A stretch of DNA of 33,745 bases from UBA3537 sp038138145. Its GTDB lineage: Bacteria > Bacteroidota > Bacteroidia > Flavobacteriales > Flavobacteriaceae. The DNA lies in contig JAYQDD010000012.1 in NCBI GenBank assembly GCA_038138145.1, positions 1 through 33,745 of the forward strand, in the 5' to 3' direction. A program made the position numbers and the translations under genes. Below, in pieces: positions 7,958 to 15,471 of this stretch. Positions within the stretch are counted from its first letter, which is position 1. Every line of letters starts with the position of its first letter. The notes under the pieces are model-generated. The model did no database searches. It was not told the DNA's origin and saw only the letters and a program-made list of their open reading frames with translations.

Positions 7958-8839
7958 TTAATTTCTTTGGTCGGCACCCCAAAGAAGTTTTTTGCGTAGC
8001 GTTTCAATGAACGTTCCGTCTTGAAGTTCAATCATTTTTATATCATATGGAGCTTTCTTGATGGTAATCCCAATAGTACTTTCCAAAGAGTTGATTCTTG
8101 AATCTAAAGACACCAAGTACTCATTTTCGCGGCCGCTGACTTTGAGTCGAATTTCGCGTTGGGCAGAAATAACAAGGGGGCGTGCATTTAGATTGTGTGG
8201 CGCTATAGGAGTAAGGACCAAGCTGTCGGACTCGGGCATAATCACTGGCCCGCCACAACTCAAAGAATATCCTGTAGATCCTGTAGGCGTCGAAATAATA
8301 AGCCCGTCTGCCCAATAAGAAGTCAAATATTCATCATCCAACCAAGTTTCAATACTGATCATGGAGGTGGTATTTTTTCGGCTGACTGTAATTTCATTCA
8401 AAGCAAAATCTAAATCAAAATTAGCCTCTTCACGATCTGTATGTACAGACAATACGCTGCGCTTGGAAATACGGTATTTGCCTTCAAAAATTTGATCTAA
8501 AGCACCAACAACATCATCTCTTTTTATGGTAGCCAAAAAACCAAGGCGGCCTGTATTGATACCCACAATAGGAATGTCTAAATCTTTGACATGAGTGATG
8601 GCTCTCAGTATAGTGCCATCGCCACCAACGCTTATGAGTAAATCAAAAGTTGAGTCAAAGGTTTTGAACGTGTCAAAGCCATAGCTGTCGATTTCTATTG
8701 TTGATTGCTCAAGAATTGAATGATAGAAATTTTCTTCTACAAAAACACGGGCAGATTTTTTACTCAAGTGCTCGGAAAGCTGAACAATAGCCGACTGCGA
8801 TCGTTCATTAAATTCTGGTCCGTAGATTGCTATTTTCAT
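7958..8839 (-). CDS. nadK: NAD kinase
   Basis: Phosphorylates NAD to NADP in the cytoplasm. The 293-residue protein contains the catalytic GGDG motif (residues 72-75, Asp74) in LLISVGGDGTILRAITHV, followed by IPIVGINTGRLGFLATI. The second signature is WADGLIISTPTGSTGYSLSC with GGPVIMPESDSLVLTPIAPH. Length and motif order are standard for bacterial NadK. It lies 10 bases behind the CBS-domain gene, so the two are probably cotranscribed. About 95 bases of AT-rich DNA separate its stop from the next reverse-strand gene, whose own promoter lies there. Confidence 0.97.
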   Translation of the reverse strand: MKIAIYGPEFNERSQSAIVQLSEHLSKKSARVFVEENFYHSILEQSTIEIDSYGFDTFKTFDSTFDLLISVGGDGTILRAITHVKDLDIPIVGINTGRLGFLATIKRDDVVGALDQIFEGKYRISKRSVLSVHTDREEANFDLDFALNEITVSRKNTTSMISIETWLDDEYLTSYWADGLIISTPTGSTGYSLSCGGPVIMPESDSLVLTPIAPHNLNARPLVISAQREIRLKVSGRENEYLVSLDSRINSLESTIGITIKKAPYDIKMIELQDGTFIETLRKKLLWGADQRN

Positions 8840-8849
8840 AGGCGCAAAA

Positions 8850-9506
8850 TTACAAATTTAAATATCGATCTAAGTATGCTGACCGATCTTTAAGGGTTTT
8901 TAAGAATCCATCGTCCTCATGACCAGAGATAATGGTGTACCCATACCTTCTAAAGGTTTCAAAAATAGCACTCAAACCTGAATTTTCAATTTTAATGGTG
9001 ACTTGCGCCATATCATTTTTAATTCTTGACACAAAGACACCAAGCATTTTAACATTGTTGGACTCTACGATTTGACATATTTCACTCAAAGAATAGTCAT
9101 TATATGCTTTTTCAACGATAATAATTCCTCCAGCTTCTGAGAAAAAAGGGGTGTTTCGAAATAAAGAAATGATATCGATGAGTTGATAATACCCCAAATA
9201 ATTGTTGTGTTCATCCAAAACAGGCATGATATTGGAATCGTTGACGGCAATGGTATCCAAAACGTCTAACCATATTGAGGATTGACGCACAAAAAAATGC
9301 TCTATAGCATAAAGGACATCATTGACTTTGTCATTCCCATCGAAGCAATACACATCAGTTTCAGACAAGCACCCGATGAATTGGCCTTCTTTTTCAATGG
9401 GGACGTGCGAATAGGTCAGATGATTAAACACTTCTTGAAGTTCTTTTATCTTAGTGTTTACATCAAAAGGTCTAAGGTCATTTATAATGTATTGATCTAG
9501 TGGCAT
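8850..9506 (-). CDS. CBS-domain protein
   Basis: A 218-residue cytoplasmic protein with a pair of CBS-like repeats in the first 130 residues: IKELQEVFNHLTYSHVPIEKEGQFIGCLSE, then SSIWLDVLDTIAVNDSNIMPVLDEHNNYLGYYQ. The remaining part (GGIIIVEKAYNDYSLSEICQ and MLGVFVSRIKNDMAQVTIKI) looks like an ACT-type fold, a frequent partner of CBS pairs. CBS pairs usually bind adenine nucleotides. Its position next to nadK could fit sensing of adenylate or NAD(P) state, but that is inference only. ATG at 9506 (MPLDQYIINDLRPF) is chosen over an upstream TTG at 9539, which adds a non-conserved extension. It is divergent from pdxJ. Confidence 0.82.
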   Translation of the reverse strand: MPLDQYIINDLRPFDVNTKIKELQEVFNHLTYSHVPIEKEGQFIGCLSETDVYCFDGNDKVNDVLYAIEHFFVRQSSIWLDVLDTIAVNDSNIMPVLDEHNNYLGYYQLIDIISLFRNTPFFSEAGGIIIVEKAYNDYSLSEICQIVESNNVKMLGVFVSRIKNDMAQVTIKIENSGLSAIFETFRRYGYTIISGHEDDGFLKTLKDRSAYLDRYLNL

Positions 9507-9568
9507 AATTTGTTTTGTATCTATGTGCAAATTAATCAAAAATAATATACTTTAAGCGATGGACTTTG

Positions 9569-9576
9569 TATTTTTG
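9569..9576 (+). promoter_or_regulatory. Possible -7 box of the pdxJ promoter
   Basis: TATTTTTG matches the TAnnTTTG -7 consensus of Bacteroidetes and lies 20 bases before the pdxJ ATG. No convincing TTTG is seen at the -33 distance, so the call is tentative. The intergenic stretch is only 89 bases and must also serve the divergent CBS gene. Confidence 0.4.
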
Positions 9577-9595
9577 CAATGAAATAAATCTGGTT

Positions 9596-10309
9596 ATGGC
9601 AAAGTTAAGTGTAAACATCAACAAAATAGCAACGTTAAGAAATGCAAGAGGCGGAGATGTGCCCAATCTGGTTCAATTTGCTAAAGATGCACAAGAATTT
9701 GGTGCACAAGGGATTACCATACACCCTCGTCCAGACGAGCGCCATATTCGTTATCAAGACGCATACGATTTGAAATCTGAAGTATATACGGAGTACAATA
9801 TTGAGGGCAATCCTATCCCTAAATTTGTAGAACTGGTTACCCGTATAAAACCTACGCAAGTCACTCTTGTTCCAGATGCAGAAGACGCCATCACAAGCAA
9901 TGCGGGCTGGGATTGTGTCAAGCACCATGCTTTCCTGTCCGAAACCATCAACGAATTTAAACAACAGGGTATTCGCACCTCTATTTTTTTAGACCCCAAT
10001 CTTAATCAGGTTGAAGCCGCAAAAGCTACAGGAACAGACCGAATCGAACTTTATACCGAAGGGTTTGCGCATGAATATGCTCTCGGAAATGAGGAATCCG
10101 TAAAACCGTACACCGATTGTGCAATTCTTGCACATGAGTTGGGTATGGGTATAAATGCAGGCCATGATTTGTCGCTGGATAACATCAAATTTTTTAAGCA
10201 GAATGTCCCAAATTTACTCGAAGTATCTATTGGACATGCATTGATTTCAGAGAGTTTATACTTGGGCATAGAAAATGTCATCAACATGTATTTAGCCCGA
10301 TTGAAGTGA
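9596..10309 (+). CDS. pdxJ: Pyridoxine 5'-phosphate synthase
   Basis: Condenses 3-amino-2-oxopropyl phosphate with deoxyxylulose phosphate to pyridoxine 5'-phosphate, the last ring-forming step of DXP-dependent vitamin B6 synthesis. The 237-residue protein has the family motifs LSVNINKIATLRNARGG, GITIHPRPDERHI, VTLVPD, TSIFLDPN, ELYTEGFAHEYA and GINAGHDLSLDN, and ends SIGHALISESLYLG. The ATG at 9596 gives MAKLSVNINK, the normal N-terminus; an upstream in-frame start at 9566 adds ten non-conserved residues. The stop overlaps the start of the next gene (TGATG), indicating coupled translation. Confidence 0.97.
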   Translation: MAKLSVNINKIATLRNARGGDVPNLVQFAKDAQEFGAQGITIHPRPDERHIRYQDAYDLKSEVYTEYNIEGNPIPKFVELVTRIKPTQVTLVPDAEDAITSNAGWDCVKHHAFLSETINEFKQQGIRTSIFLDPNLNQVEAAKATGTDRIELYTEGFAHEYALGNEESVKPYTDCAILAHELGMGINAGHDLSLDNIKFFKQNVPNLLEVSIGHALISESLYLGIENVINMYLARLK

Positions 10310-11073
10310 TGAATTTACACGCCAAAATTATTGGAGAGGGAACACCCTTTATCATTTTGCACGGATTTTTGGGTATGGGGGACAACTGGAAAACCTTGGC
10401 CATGCGTTTCTCAAAATTGGGGTATCAAATCCATCTTGTCGATCAAAGAAATCACGGTAGAAGTTTTCATAGCGAAGCGTTCGATTATGAACTTTTGGCC
10501 AATGACCTTAAAGCGTATTGTATACAAAATTCAATTGAAAAATGTGTGCTTCTGGGGCATTCTATGGGCGGAAAAACAGCCATGCTTTTTGCAGCACTTT
10601 ATCCAAATCTAGTTCACAAACTTATTGTAGCTGATATTGCACCACGCTTTTATCCAGTGCATCATGATGCTATTTTAGAGGGGCTTTCTTCATTAGACTT
10701 TTCACGCATAAAAACGCGAAAACAAGCTGACGAGAAATTATCGGAATACATTAGTGAACTCGGAATAAGACAATTTTTATTAAAAAATTTATATTGGAGT
10801 ACACTAGGGCAATTGGCCTTGCGCATCAATTTGCAAGCGTTGAAAAATAATGTTTCAGAAGTTGGAGAAGCACTTCCATTGGATTTGAACGTTGAAGTTC
10901 CAACGCTTTTTGTCAAAGGGGATCGATCTGAATATATTGGCCCTAATGATGAACAACAAATCTACGCTCAATTTCCAAATGTTTCCATCCAAACCATCCC
11001 CAATGCAGGGCATTGGCTTCATGCAGAAAACCCTGAAGCGTTTTTTACAGCAGTAACCCACTTTTTAAGCTGA
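10309..11073 (+). CDS. Alpha/beta-hydrolase, YbfF-like esterase
   Basis: A 254-residue alpha/beta-hydrolase without signal peptide. It shows the oxyanion-side HGFLGMGDNW, the strand motif DQRNHGRS, the nucleophile elbow GHSMGG (Ser85), LIVADIAP (Asp109, a likely acid residue) and AGHWLHAENP (His235). The motif set resembles the acyl-CoA/thioesterase-like YbfF group of E. coli and mitochondrial ABHD11. The substrate cannot be read from sequence. The ATG at 10309 overlaps the pdxJ stop as TGATG; a GTG three bases upstream in the same frame is less likely. Coupling to pdxJ is common as gene order but does not prove a B6-related role. Confidence 0.88.
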   Translation: MNLHAKIIGEGTPFIILHGFLGMGDNWKTLAMRFSKLGYQIHLVDQRNHGRSFHSEAFDYELLANDLKAYCIQNSIEKCVLLGHSMGGKTAMLFAALYPNLVHKLIVADIAPRFYPVHHDAILEGLSSLDFSRIKTRKQADEKLSEYISELGIRQFLLKNLYWSTLGQLALRINLQALKNNVSEVGEALPLDLNVEVPTLFVKGDRSEYIGPNDEQQIYAQFPNVSIQTIPNAGHWLHAENPEAFFTAVTHFLS

Positions 11074-11080
11074 TTTTCAA

Positions 11081-11118
11081 TCCATTAAAATATTTGTACT
11101 CCATTAAAATTGTTGTAC
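11081..11118 (+). repeat. Tandem 19-bp direct repeat in the tig promoter
   Basis: Copies at 11081-11099 (TCCATTAAAATATTTGTAC) and 11100-11118 (TCCATTAAAATTGTTGTAC) are identical at 17 of 19 positions and directly adjacent. The first copy supplies the TTTG -33 box and the end of the second forms the first bases of the -7 box. Confidence 0.8.
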
Positions 11119-11123
11119 TTTTG
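11093..11123 (+). promoter_or_regulatory. tig: Bacteroidetes-type promoter of tig
   Basis: TTTG (11093-11096), exactly 19 bases, then TACTTTTG (11116-11123): a full match to TTTG-N19-TAnnTTTG. The ATG is at 11148, so the leader would be about 17-18 bases. Confidence 0.8.
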
Positions 11124-11147
11124 CCACCCAATTTTTAATTCATTACA

Positions 11148-12473
11148 ATGAATATCACAAGAGAAAACAAAGATGCCTTAAATGCGGTCGTAAAAATCGA
11201 TATTGAAAAAACAGATTATGCTGATAAAGTAGAAAAAATCCTAACGGATTATAAAAAATCTGCTAATATTCCTGGATTCAGAAAAGGTCAAGTCCCCATG
11301 GGCTTGATAAAAAAACAATATGGCAAAGCTGTATTGGTCGATGAGGTCAATAAATTGCTCCAAGAATCTTTGGGTAAATACCTCAACGACGAAAAGCTTG
11401 ATGTGTTAGGAAATCCACTACCAAAAGCACAAGACAACATTGATTGGGATGCCGATGCTTTTTCTTTTGAATTTGAAATTGGACTCAGTCCAGAGTTTGA
11501 TATCAAACTTAACGGACGTAAAGCCATTACACAATACACTATTGTGGCCGACAATAAAATGGTTGATGATCAAATCAAAAACATACAAAAGCAATATGGT
11601 CAATTGATTTCTAAAGCCGAGGTAAGTGAAGGCGACGAAGTCACAGGCGTGTTTTTTAATGATGAAGCAGGAATTGAATCAACAACAACCATCACTTTAG
11701 ACAAACTCAAAGGGAAAGCCAACCTCAAAAAATTTGTGGGCGCTAAAGTCGGCGATATCATCACCCTAAAAACAAAAGGACTTTTTAAGGATAGTCACGA
11801 TTTAATGACTTATTTAAAAGTAGATCACGATACTGCCCACGATTTGAACGTGCAAGTAACCTTTACCATAAATGAAATCAATGAAAGAGGACTTGCAGAC
11901 TTGGATCAAGAATTATTTGACAAGCTTTTTGGTAAAGATGTTGTAAAAACAGTTACGGAACTCAAAGAAAAAATCAAAGCCGATGCTGAAAAGCAATTTG
12001 TACAGCAGTCCGATCAGAAATTATTAAATGACGTTACGGAGTATTTGGTTGAAAACACCAAATTTGATTTGCCTTCAGAATTTTTACAAAAGTGGCTACA
12101 AACAGTTGGCGAAGAACCTATGGATGAAGCGCAAGCTAAAAAAGAGTACGAAAAATCTGAAAAAAGTATGCGCTACCAACTCATCGAAAGCAAATTAATT
12201 GTAGACAATAATCTTCAAGTCAATTTTGAAGAATTAAAGGCCTATGCAGGAGAGATGATTAAAGGGCAAATGGCTCAGTTTGGCCAGTTAAATCCTTCTG
12301 ATAAAGAAGTAGAGGACATTGTAGCACGTGTACTCTCCAATCAAGATGAAGTAAAGCGCATGTCTGAGCAATTGACAAGTCAAAAATTACTTTCTTTTTA
12401 TAAGGAAAATGCCAAATTAAAAGCAAAAGAATTAAATTATGACGCTTTTGTAAAAGAAGTATACGGCAAATAA
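11148..12473 (+). CDS. tig: Trigger factor, ribosome-associated chaperone
   Basis: Binds the ribosome at the tunnel exit and shields nascent chains. The 441-residue protein has the ribosome-binding signature GFRKGQVP (residues 43-50) in an N-terminal domain of about 140 residues. A middle domain at the PPIase position (about 150-250) is divergent from the E. coli FKBP fold and probably lacks prolyl isomerase activity, as in other Bacteroidetes. A long alpha-helical C-terminal chaperone domain follows (FDLPSEFLQKWLQ, YQLIESKLIVDNNLQV). It has its own promoter and terminator. The order tig-clpP-clpX is the classical bacterial arrangement. Confidence 0.95.
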   Translation: MNITRENKDALNAVVKIDIEKTDYADKVEKILTDYKKSANIPGFRKGQVPMGLIKKQYGKAVLVDEVNKLLQESLGKYLNDEKLDVLGNPLPKAQDNIDWDADAFSFEFEIGLSPEFDIKLNGRKAITQYTIVADNKMVDDQIKNIQKQYGQLISKAEVSEGDEVTGVFFNDEAGIESTTTITLDKLKGKANLKKFVGAKVGDIITLKTKGLFKDSHDLMTYLKVDHDTAHDLNVQVTFTINEINERGLADLDQELFDKLFGKDVVKTVTELKEKIKADAEKQFVQQSDQKLLNDVTEYLVENTKFDLPSEFLQKWLQTVGEEPMDEAQAKKEYEKSEKSMRYQLIESKLIVDNNLQVNFEELKAYAGEMIKGQMAQFGQLNPSDKEVEDIVARVLSNQDEVKRMSEQLTSQKLLSFYKENAKLKAKELNYDAFVKEVYGK

Positions 12474-12494
12474 TTTTCAATGATATTTTAATCT

Positions 12495-12522
12495 AAAAAC
12501 ACTTCTTCGGAAGTGTTTTTTT
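12495..12522 (+). terminator. Rho-independent terminator after tig
   Basis: Perfect 11-bp stem AAAAACACTTC (12495-12505) / GAAGTGTTTTT (12510-12520) closed by a stable C(UUCG)G tetraloop and followed by T residues. It lies 22 bases after the tig stop and isolates tig from clpP. Confidence 0.92.
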
Positions 12523-12588
12523 GTGCTCCAAAAACAAACTAACCTTCGAAAATAATAGTATATTTACAGTCTCAAAACAGATAAAACA

Positions 12589-13266
12589 ATGGATTACGGA
12601 AAGGAATTTAAAAAATTTGCGACCAAAGATCAAGGGATTAGCAGTACATATTATGACAAGATTGTAAGCAGTATGAACCCCATGGGTCTTACGCCAAATA
12701 TCATTGAAGAACGTCAAATGAATATTGCTATTTTTGATGTATTCTCGCGCCTCATGATGGACCGCATTATTTTCCTAGGCACAGCCATTAACGATCAAGT
12801 GGCTAATATCATTCAAGCGCAACTCTTATTTTTGGAAAGTACAGATGCCACCAAAGACATTCAGATTTATATTAATTCACCAGGTGGTAGTGTCTATGCT
12901 GGACTGGGGATTTATGACACTATGCAACTCATCAAACCTGATGTCGCTACAATATGTACAGGAATGGCTGCTTCCATGGGCGCTGTTTTGTTGTGTGCAG
13001 GACAAAAAGGAAAACGCAGCGGATTGACCCATTCACGAGTGATGATTCACCAACCTTTGGGCGGTGCGCAAGGTCAAGCGAGTGATATTGAAATCACAGC
13101 GCGCGAAATTTTGACCTTAAAAGAAGAACTTTATAAAATCATTTCAAAACATTCTGGGCAAGATTACGACAAAGTTTATGCCGATAGTGATCGTGATTAT
13201 TGGATGAAAGCTGATAAAGCTTTAGAGTACGGAATGATTGATGAAATTTTATCTAATAAACCCTAA
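12589..13266 (+). CDS. clpP: ATP-dependent Clp protease proteolytic subunit
   Basis: Serine protease subunit that forms the barrel-shaped Clp chamber with ClpX or another Clp ATPase. The 225-residue sequence has the catalytic triad in place: Ser129 in GMAASMGAVLL, His154 in MIHQPLGG and Asp203 in DRDYWMKA, with the spacing of the E. coli enzyme. INSPGGSVYAGLGIYDTM is the conserved oxyanion strand region. The N-terminus is about 30 residues longer than the mature E. coli enzyme and may be a processed propeptide. clpX follows after 27 bases, so the two form an operon. Confidence 0.97.
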   Translation: MDYGKEFKKFATKDQGISSTYYDKIVSSMNPMGLTPNIIEERQMNIAIFDVFSRLMMDRIIFLGTAINDQVANIIQAQLLFLESTDATKDIQIYINSPGGSVYAGLGIYDTMQLIKPDVATICTGMAASMGAVLLCAGQKGKRSGLTHSRVMIHQPLGGAQGQASDIEITAREILTLKEELYKIISKHSGQDYDKVYADSDRDYWMKADKALEYGMIDEILSNKP

Positions 13267-13293
13267 GACTAGAACCCAAAACGCCAACGCCTT

Positions 13294-14526
13294 ATGGCTA
13301 AAGAAGAATTAGAATGTTCATTTTGTGGGAAGCAAAAAGCAGATACAAATCTCCTTATTGCAGGACTCGATGCGCATATTTGTGACCGATGTATCGAACA
13401 AGCCCACGGAATTGTTGCTGAAGAATCCAAACACCAAAACAAAGAATTGACTTCTGAGCTCATGCTCAAAAAGCCTCAAGAAATCAAAGCATTTTTGGAT
13501 GGGTATGTCATTGGGCAAGACCAAACCAAAAAGGTGATGGCTGTTGCAGTTTATAACCATTACAAACGGTTGTTGCAACCCAGTTCTGCGGAAGATGATA
13601 TCGAAATTCAAAAAAGCAACATCATCATGGTGGGGCAAACGGGAACCGGTAAAACCCTTATCGCCAAAACTATTGCCAAAATGCTCAATGTCCCTTTAGC
13701 TATTGTGGACGCCACAGTGATGACCGAAGCGGGCTACGTTGGAGAAGATGTCGAAAGCATGCTGACACGCCTTTTACAAGCCGCTGACTATAATCAGGAA
13801 AAAGCAGAACGCGGGATTGTGTTTATTGATGAAATCGACAAAATTGCTCGAAAAAGTGATAACCCATCTATAACAAGAGATGTTTCTGGCGAAGGGGTGC
13901 AACAAGCTCTGTTGAAACTCTTAGAAGGGACTGTTGTCAATGTTCCACCAAAAGGCGGTAGAAAACACCCCGACCAAAAATTTATTGAAGTTAACACCGA
14001 AAATATTTTATTCATAGCTGGTGGTGCATTTGATGGTATAGAACGCCATATTTCTAAGCGGCTCAACATGGCCGCCATTGGCTACAAATCTGCTCAAGAA
14101 GGTGAAAAAATTGACACCCAAAACCTTTTGCAATACATCACACCAAAAGACCTTAAAGACTTTGGGCTTATCCCAGAAATTATAGGGCGACTTCCGGTAT
14201 TGACTCACATGAACCCTTTGGATGAAGGTACTTTGAGAGCCATCCTTACGGAGCCCAAAAATGCCCTCACCAAACAATACAAAAAACTCTTTGAGATGGA
14301 CAATATTGCACTTAGCTTTAAGGACGAAGCATTGGATTTTATTGTCCAAAAAGCAGTGGAATACAAACTTGGTGCTCGTGGTTTGCGCTCATTGTGTGAA
14401 GAAATCTTGACCGATGCTATGTTTACGCTTCCAGGAAGTGACGAAACTGCTCTTGTAGTGGACAAAGCTTATGCCCAAAAGCACCTTAGCCGAACACGCC
14501 TTAAGCAGCTTAAAGCGGTGTCTTAA
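13294..14526 (+). CDS. clpX: ATP-dependent Clp protease ATP-binding subunit ClpX
   Basis: AAA+ unfoldase that recognises, unfolds and feeds proteins into ClpP. 410 residues: N-terminal zinc-binding domain with Cys8, Cys11, Cys30 and Cys33; Walker A GQTGTGKT (114-121), where Gln replaces the usual Pro; pore loop GYVG (147-150); Walker B VFIDEID (Asp179, Glu180); sensor and arginine-finger regions in GRLPVLTHM and in KLGARGLRSL of the small AAA+ domain. Length and domains are complete. A fragment of an unrelated PorP/SprF gene follows within about 10 bases of the stop. Confidence 0.97.
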   Translation: MAKEELECSFCGKQKADTNLLIAGLDAHICDRCIEQAHGIVAEESKHQNKELTSELMLKKPQEIKAFLDGYVIGQDQTKKVMAVAVYNHYKRLLQPSSAEDDIEIQKSNIIMVGQTGTGKTLIAKTIAKMLNVPLAIVDATVMTEAGYVGEDVESMLTRLLQAADYNQEKAERGIVFIDEIDKIARKSDNPSITRDVSGEGVQQALLKLLEGTVVNVPPKGGRKHPDQKFIEVNTENILFIAGGAFDGIERHISKRLNMAAIGYKSAQEGEKIDTQNLLQYITPKDLKDFGLIPEIIGRLPVLTHMNPLDEGTLRAILTEPKNALTKQYKKLFEMDNIALSFKDEALDFIVQKAVEYKLGARGLRSLCEEILTDAMFTLPGSDETALVVDKAYAQKHLSRTRLKQLKAVS

Positions 14527-14529
14527 ATC

Positions 14530-14926
14530 CACTTTTTTCTTTTCATTTTCCATTCCAAAGTTGTTTAATTCAAGAGCACTCATTAAGGACGAAAGCGATA
14601 CGGTGGTCTATTCCAAAGGTGAGATGACTACCTACATTAGTAGTGGTTACAACTTTGACTTTAGAGGGATAGAGTTTAAGCCCTCATTTATGGCTATGTA
14701 TACTGATGGAGCACCGTTGTCTGTAGATTTTACGGCCGCTGCTCGCGTGATTGATGAGTTAGAAGTTGGATTTTCGTATAGAACGGATAAAGCATTTTCA
14801 GGATTGTTTTTACTGGATTTATACGACTGGATGAGTATAGGATATGCTTACGAAACTTCCACACGAAGCGATATCATCAAAGTCAGCAGTGGAAGTCATG
14901 AATTGATGCTGCGTTTTCTACTCTAA
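14530..14926 (+). pseudogene. 5'-truncated PorP/SprF-family gene remnant behind clpX
   Basis: The reading frame that ends at 14926 resembles only the C-terminal third of a PorP/SprF protein: SIPKLFNSRALI, YISSGYNFDF, FKPSFMAMYTDGAPLSVDFT, ELEVGFSYRTDKAFSGLFLL and the closing block IGYAYETSTR then SSGSHELMLRF. These match the family pattern (SxPNL, YxxxGYxF, KPSxLxKxxxGAPxSxDL, GYRxxxSxSGL, IGYAYD, SGSHExML). Full-length members have about 300 residues and a signal peptide; here neither a signal peptide nor the first two thirds exist, because similarity starts right after the clpX stop. The frame is open to 14471, but those codons lie inside clpX. Internal ATGs (14624, 14689) would give only short fragments. 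The best explanation is a deletion that fused the end of a porP-like gene to the clpX 3' end. A small expressed protein cannot be excluded. Confidence 0.72.
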
Positions 14927-14950
14927 TTTTTGAAGAACTAACAATTAAAA

Positions 14951-14974
14951 AAGAGGCGCCCAATGGCGCCTCTT
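14951..14974. terminator. Bidirectional terminator between clpX/porP remnant and the lipoprotein gene
   Basis: Perfect 10-bp GC-rich stem AAGAGGCGCC (14951-14960) / GGCGCCTCTT (14965-14974) with a CAAT loop. On the reverse strand it is followed by a run of six T; on the forward strand by TATTATTT. It serves the forward clpPX unit and the reverse lipoprotein gene, whose stop lies 12 bases away. Confidence 0.88.
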
Positions 14975-14985
14975 ATTATTTCAAA

Positions 14986-15420
14986 CTATTTTTTAAAGGA
15001 TAATATATAATCTACCAAAGCTTTAAGTTGTTTTGGGGGATGGCCGTGGTCAAAAGAACTGGATGAGGTTGTTTGCCCCTTTTTCTCAATGGTTAAAGAA
15101 GCATGTGGCGCACCATCATACAATCGTTTGGCGGTCGGTGCTTTTAGCTTTGGAAGCTCATTAACATCTATAGCTGATAAAAGCCGCATAAATTCTTCCC
15201 ATTCTTTTTTAGAAATTTTATGCGTTTTCGCATTTTTATAGTCTCGATCATCGTAAAAAATGATGTGCTTTTCTGAGACCAGAACTTCTTGAAAGAATCC
15301 TCTAGAAAAGGCCTGATATTTAATGGAAACGTGCTCTGTTTGATGTTTTGCCAAATGCATTTTTTGATTGGTACAGCTGTTTAAAATAATAGTAGAAACA
15401 AGGATTAATTTGGAAAGCAT
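14986..15420 (-). CDS. Small lipoprotein of unknown function
   Basis: A 144-residue protein with a lipoprotein signal peptide (MLSKLILVSTIILNSC; lipobox ILNSC, Cys16). The mature part has an FFQEVLVSEKHIIFYDDRD strand pair, a short helical segment (ISKKEWEEFMRLLSAIDVNEL), then KAPTAKRLYDGAPHASLTIEK, SSSSFDHGHPPKQL and a C-terminal helix. I do not recognise a named family. The conserved-looking YDGA and SFDHGxPP motifs suggest a real domain and not a random product. It lies 51 bases after the GH3-like gene on the same strand and may be cotranscribed. Location is probably the periplasmic face or the outer membrane. Confidence 0.8.
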   Translation of the reverse strand: MLSKLILVSTIILNSCTNQKMHLAKHQTEHVSIKYQAFSRGFFQEVLVSEKHIIFYDDRDYKNAKTHKISKKEWEEFMRLLSAIDVNELPKLKAPTAKRLYDGAPHASLTIEKKGQTTSSSSFDHGHPPKQLKALVDYILSFKK

Positions 15421-15471
15421 AATATTATGTTTTGAATGATCTATCTAATTTGTAGCAATTTATATGCCATT

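Noticed and set aside
12259..12717. Reverse-strand open frames around the tig end and the clpP start
   Set aside because: They run across a strong forward terminator and conserved forward genes and look like chance frames.
14005..14583. Reverse-strand open frames opposite clpX
   Set aside because: ClpX is complete with all motifs, and the antisense products show no domain or signal sequence.
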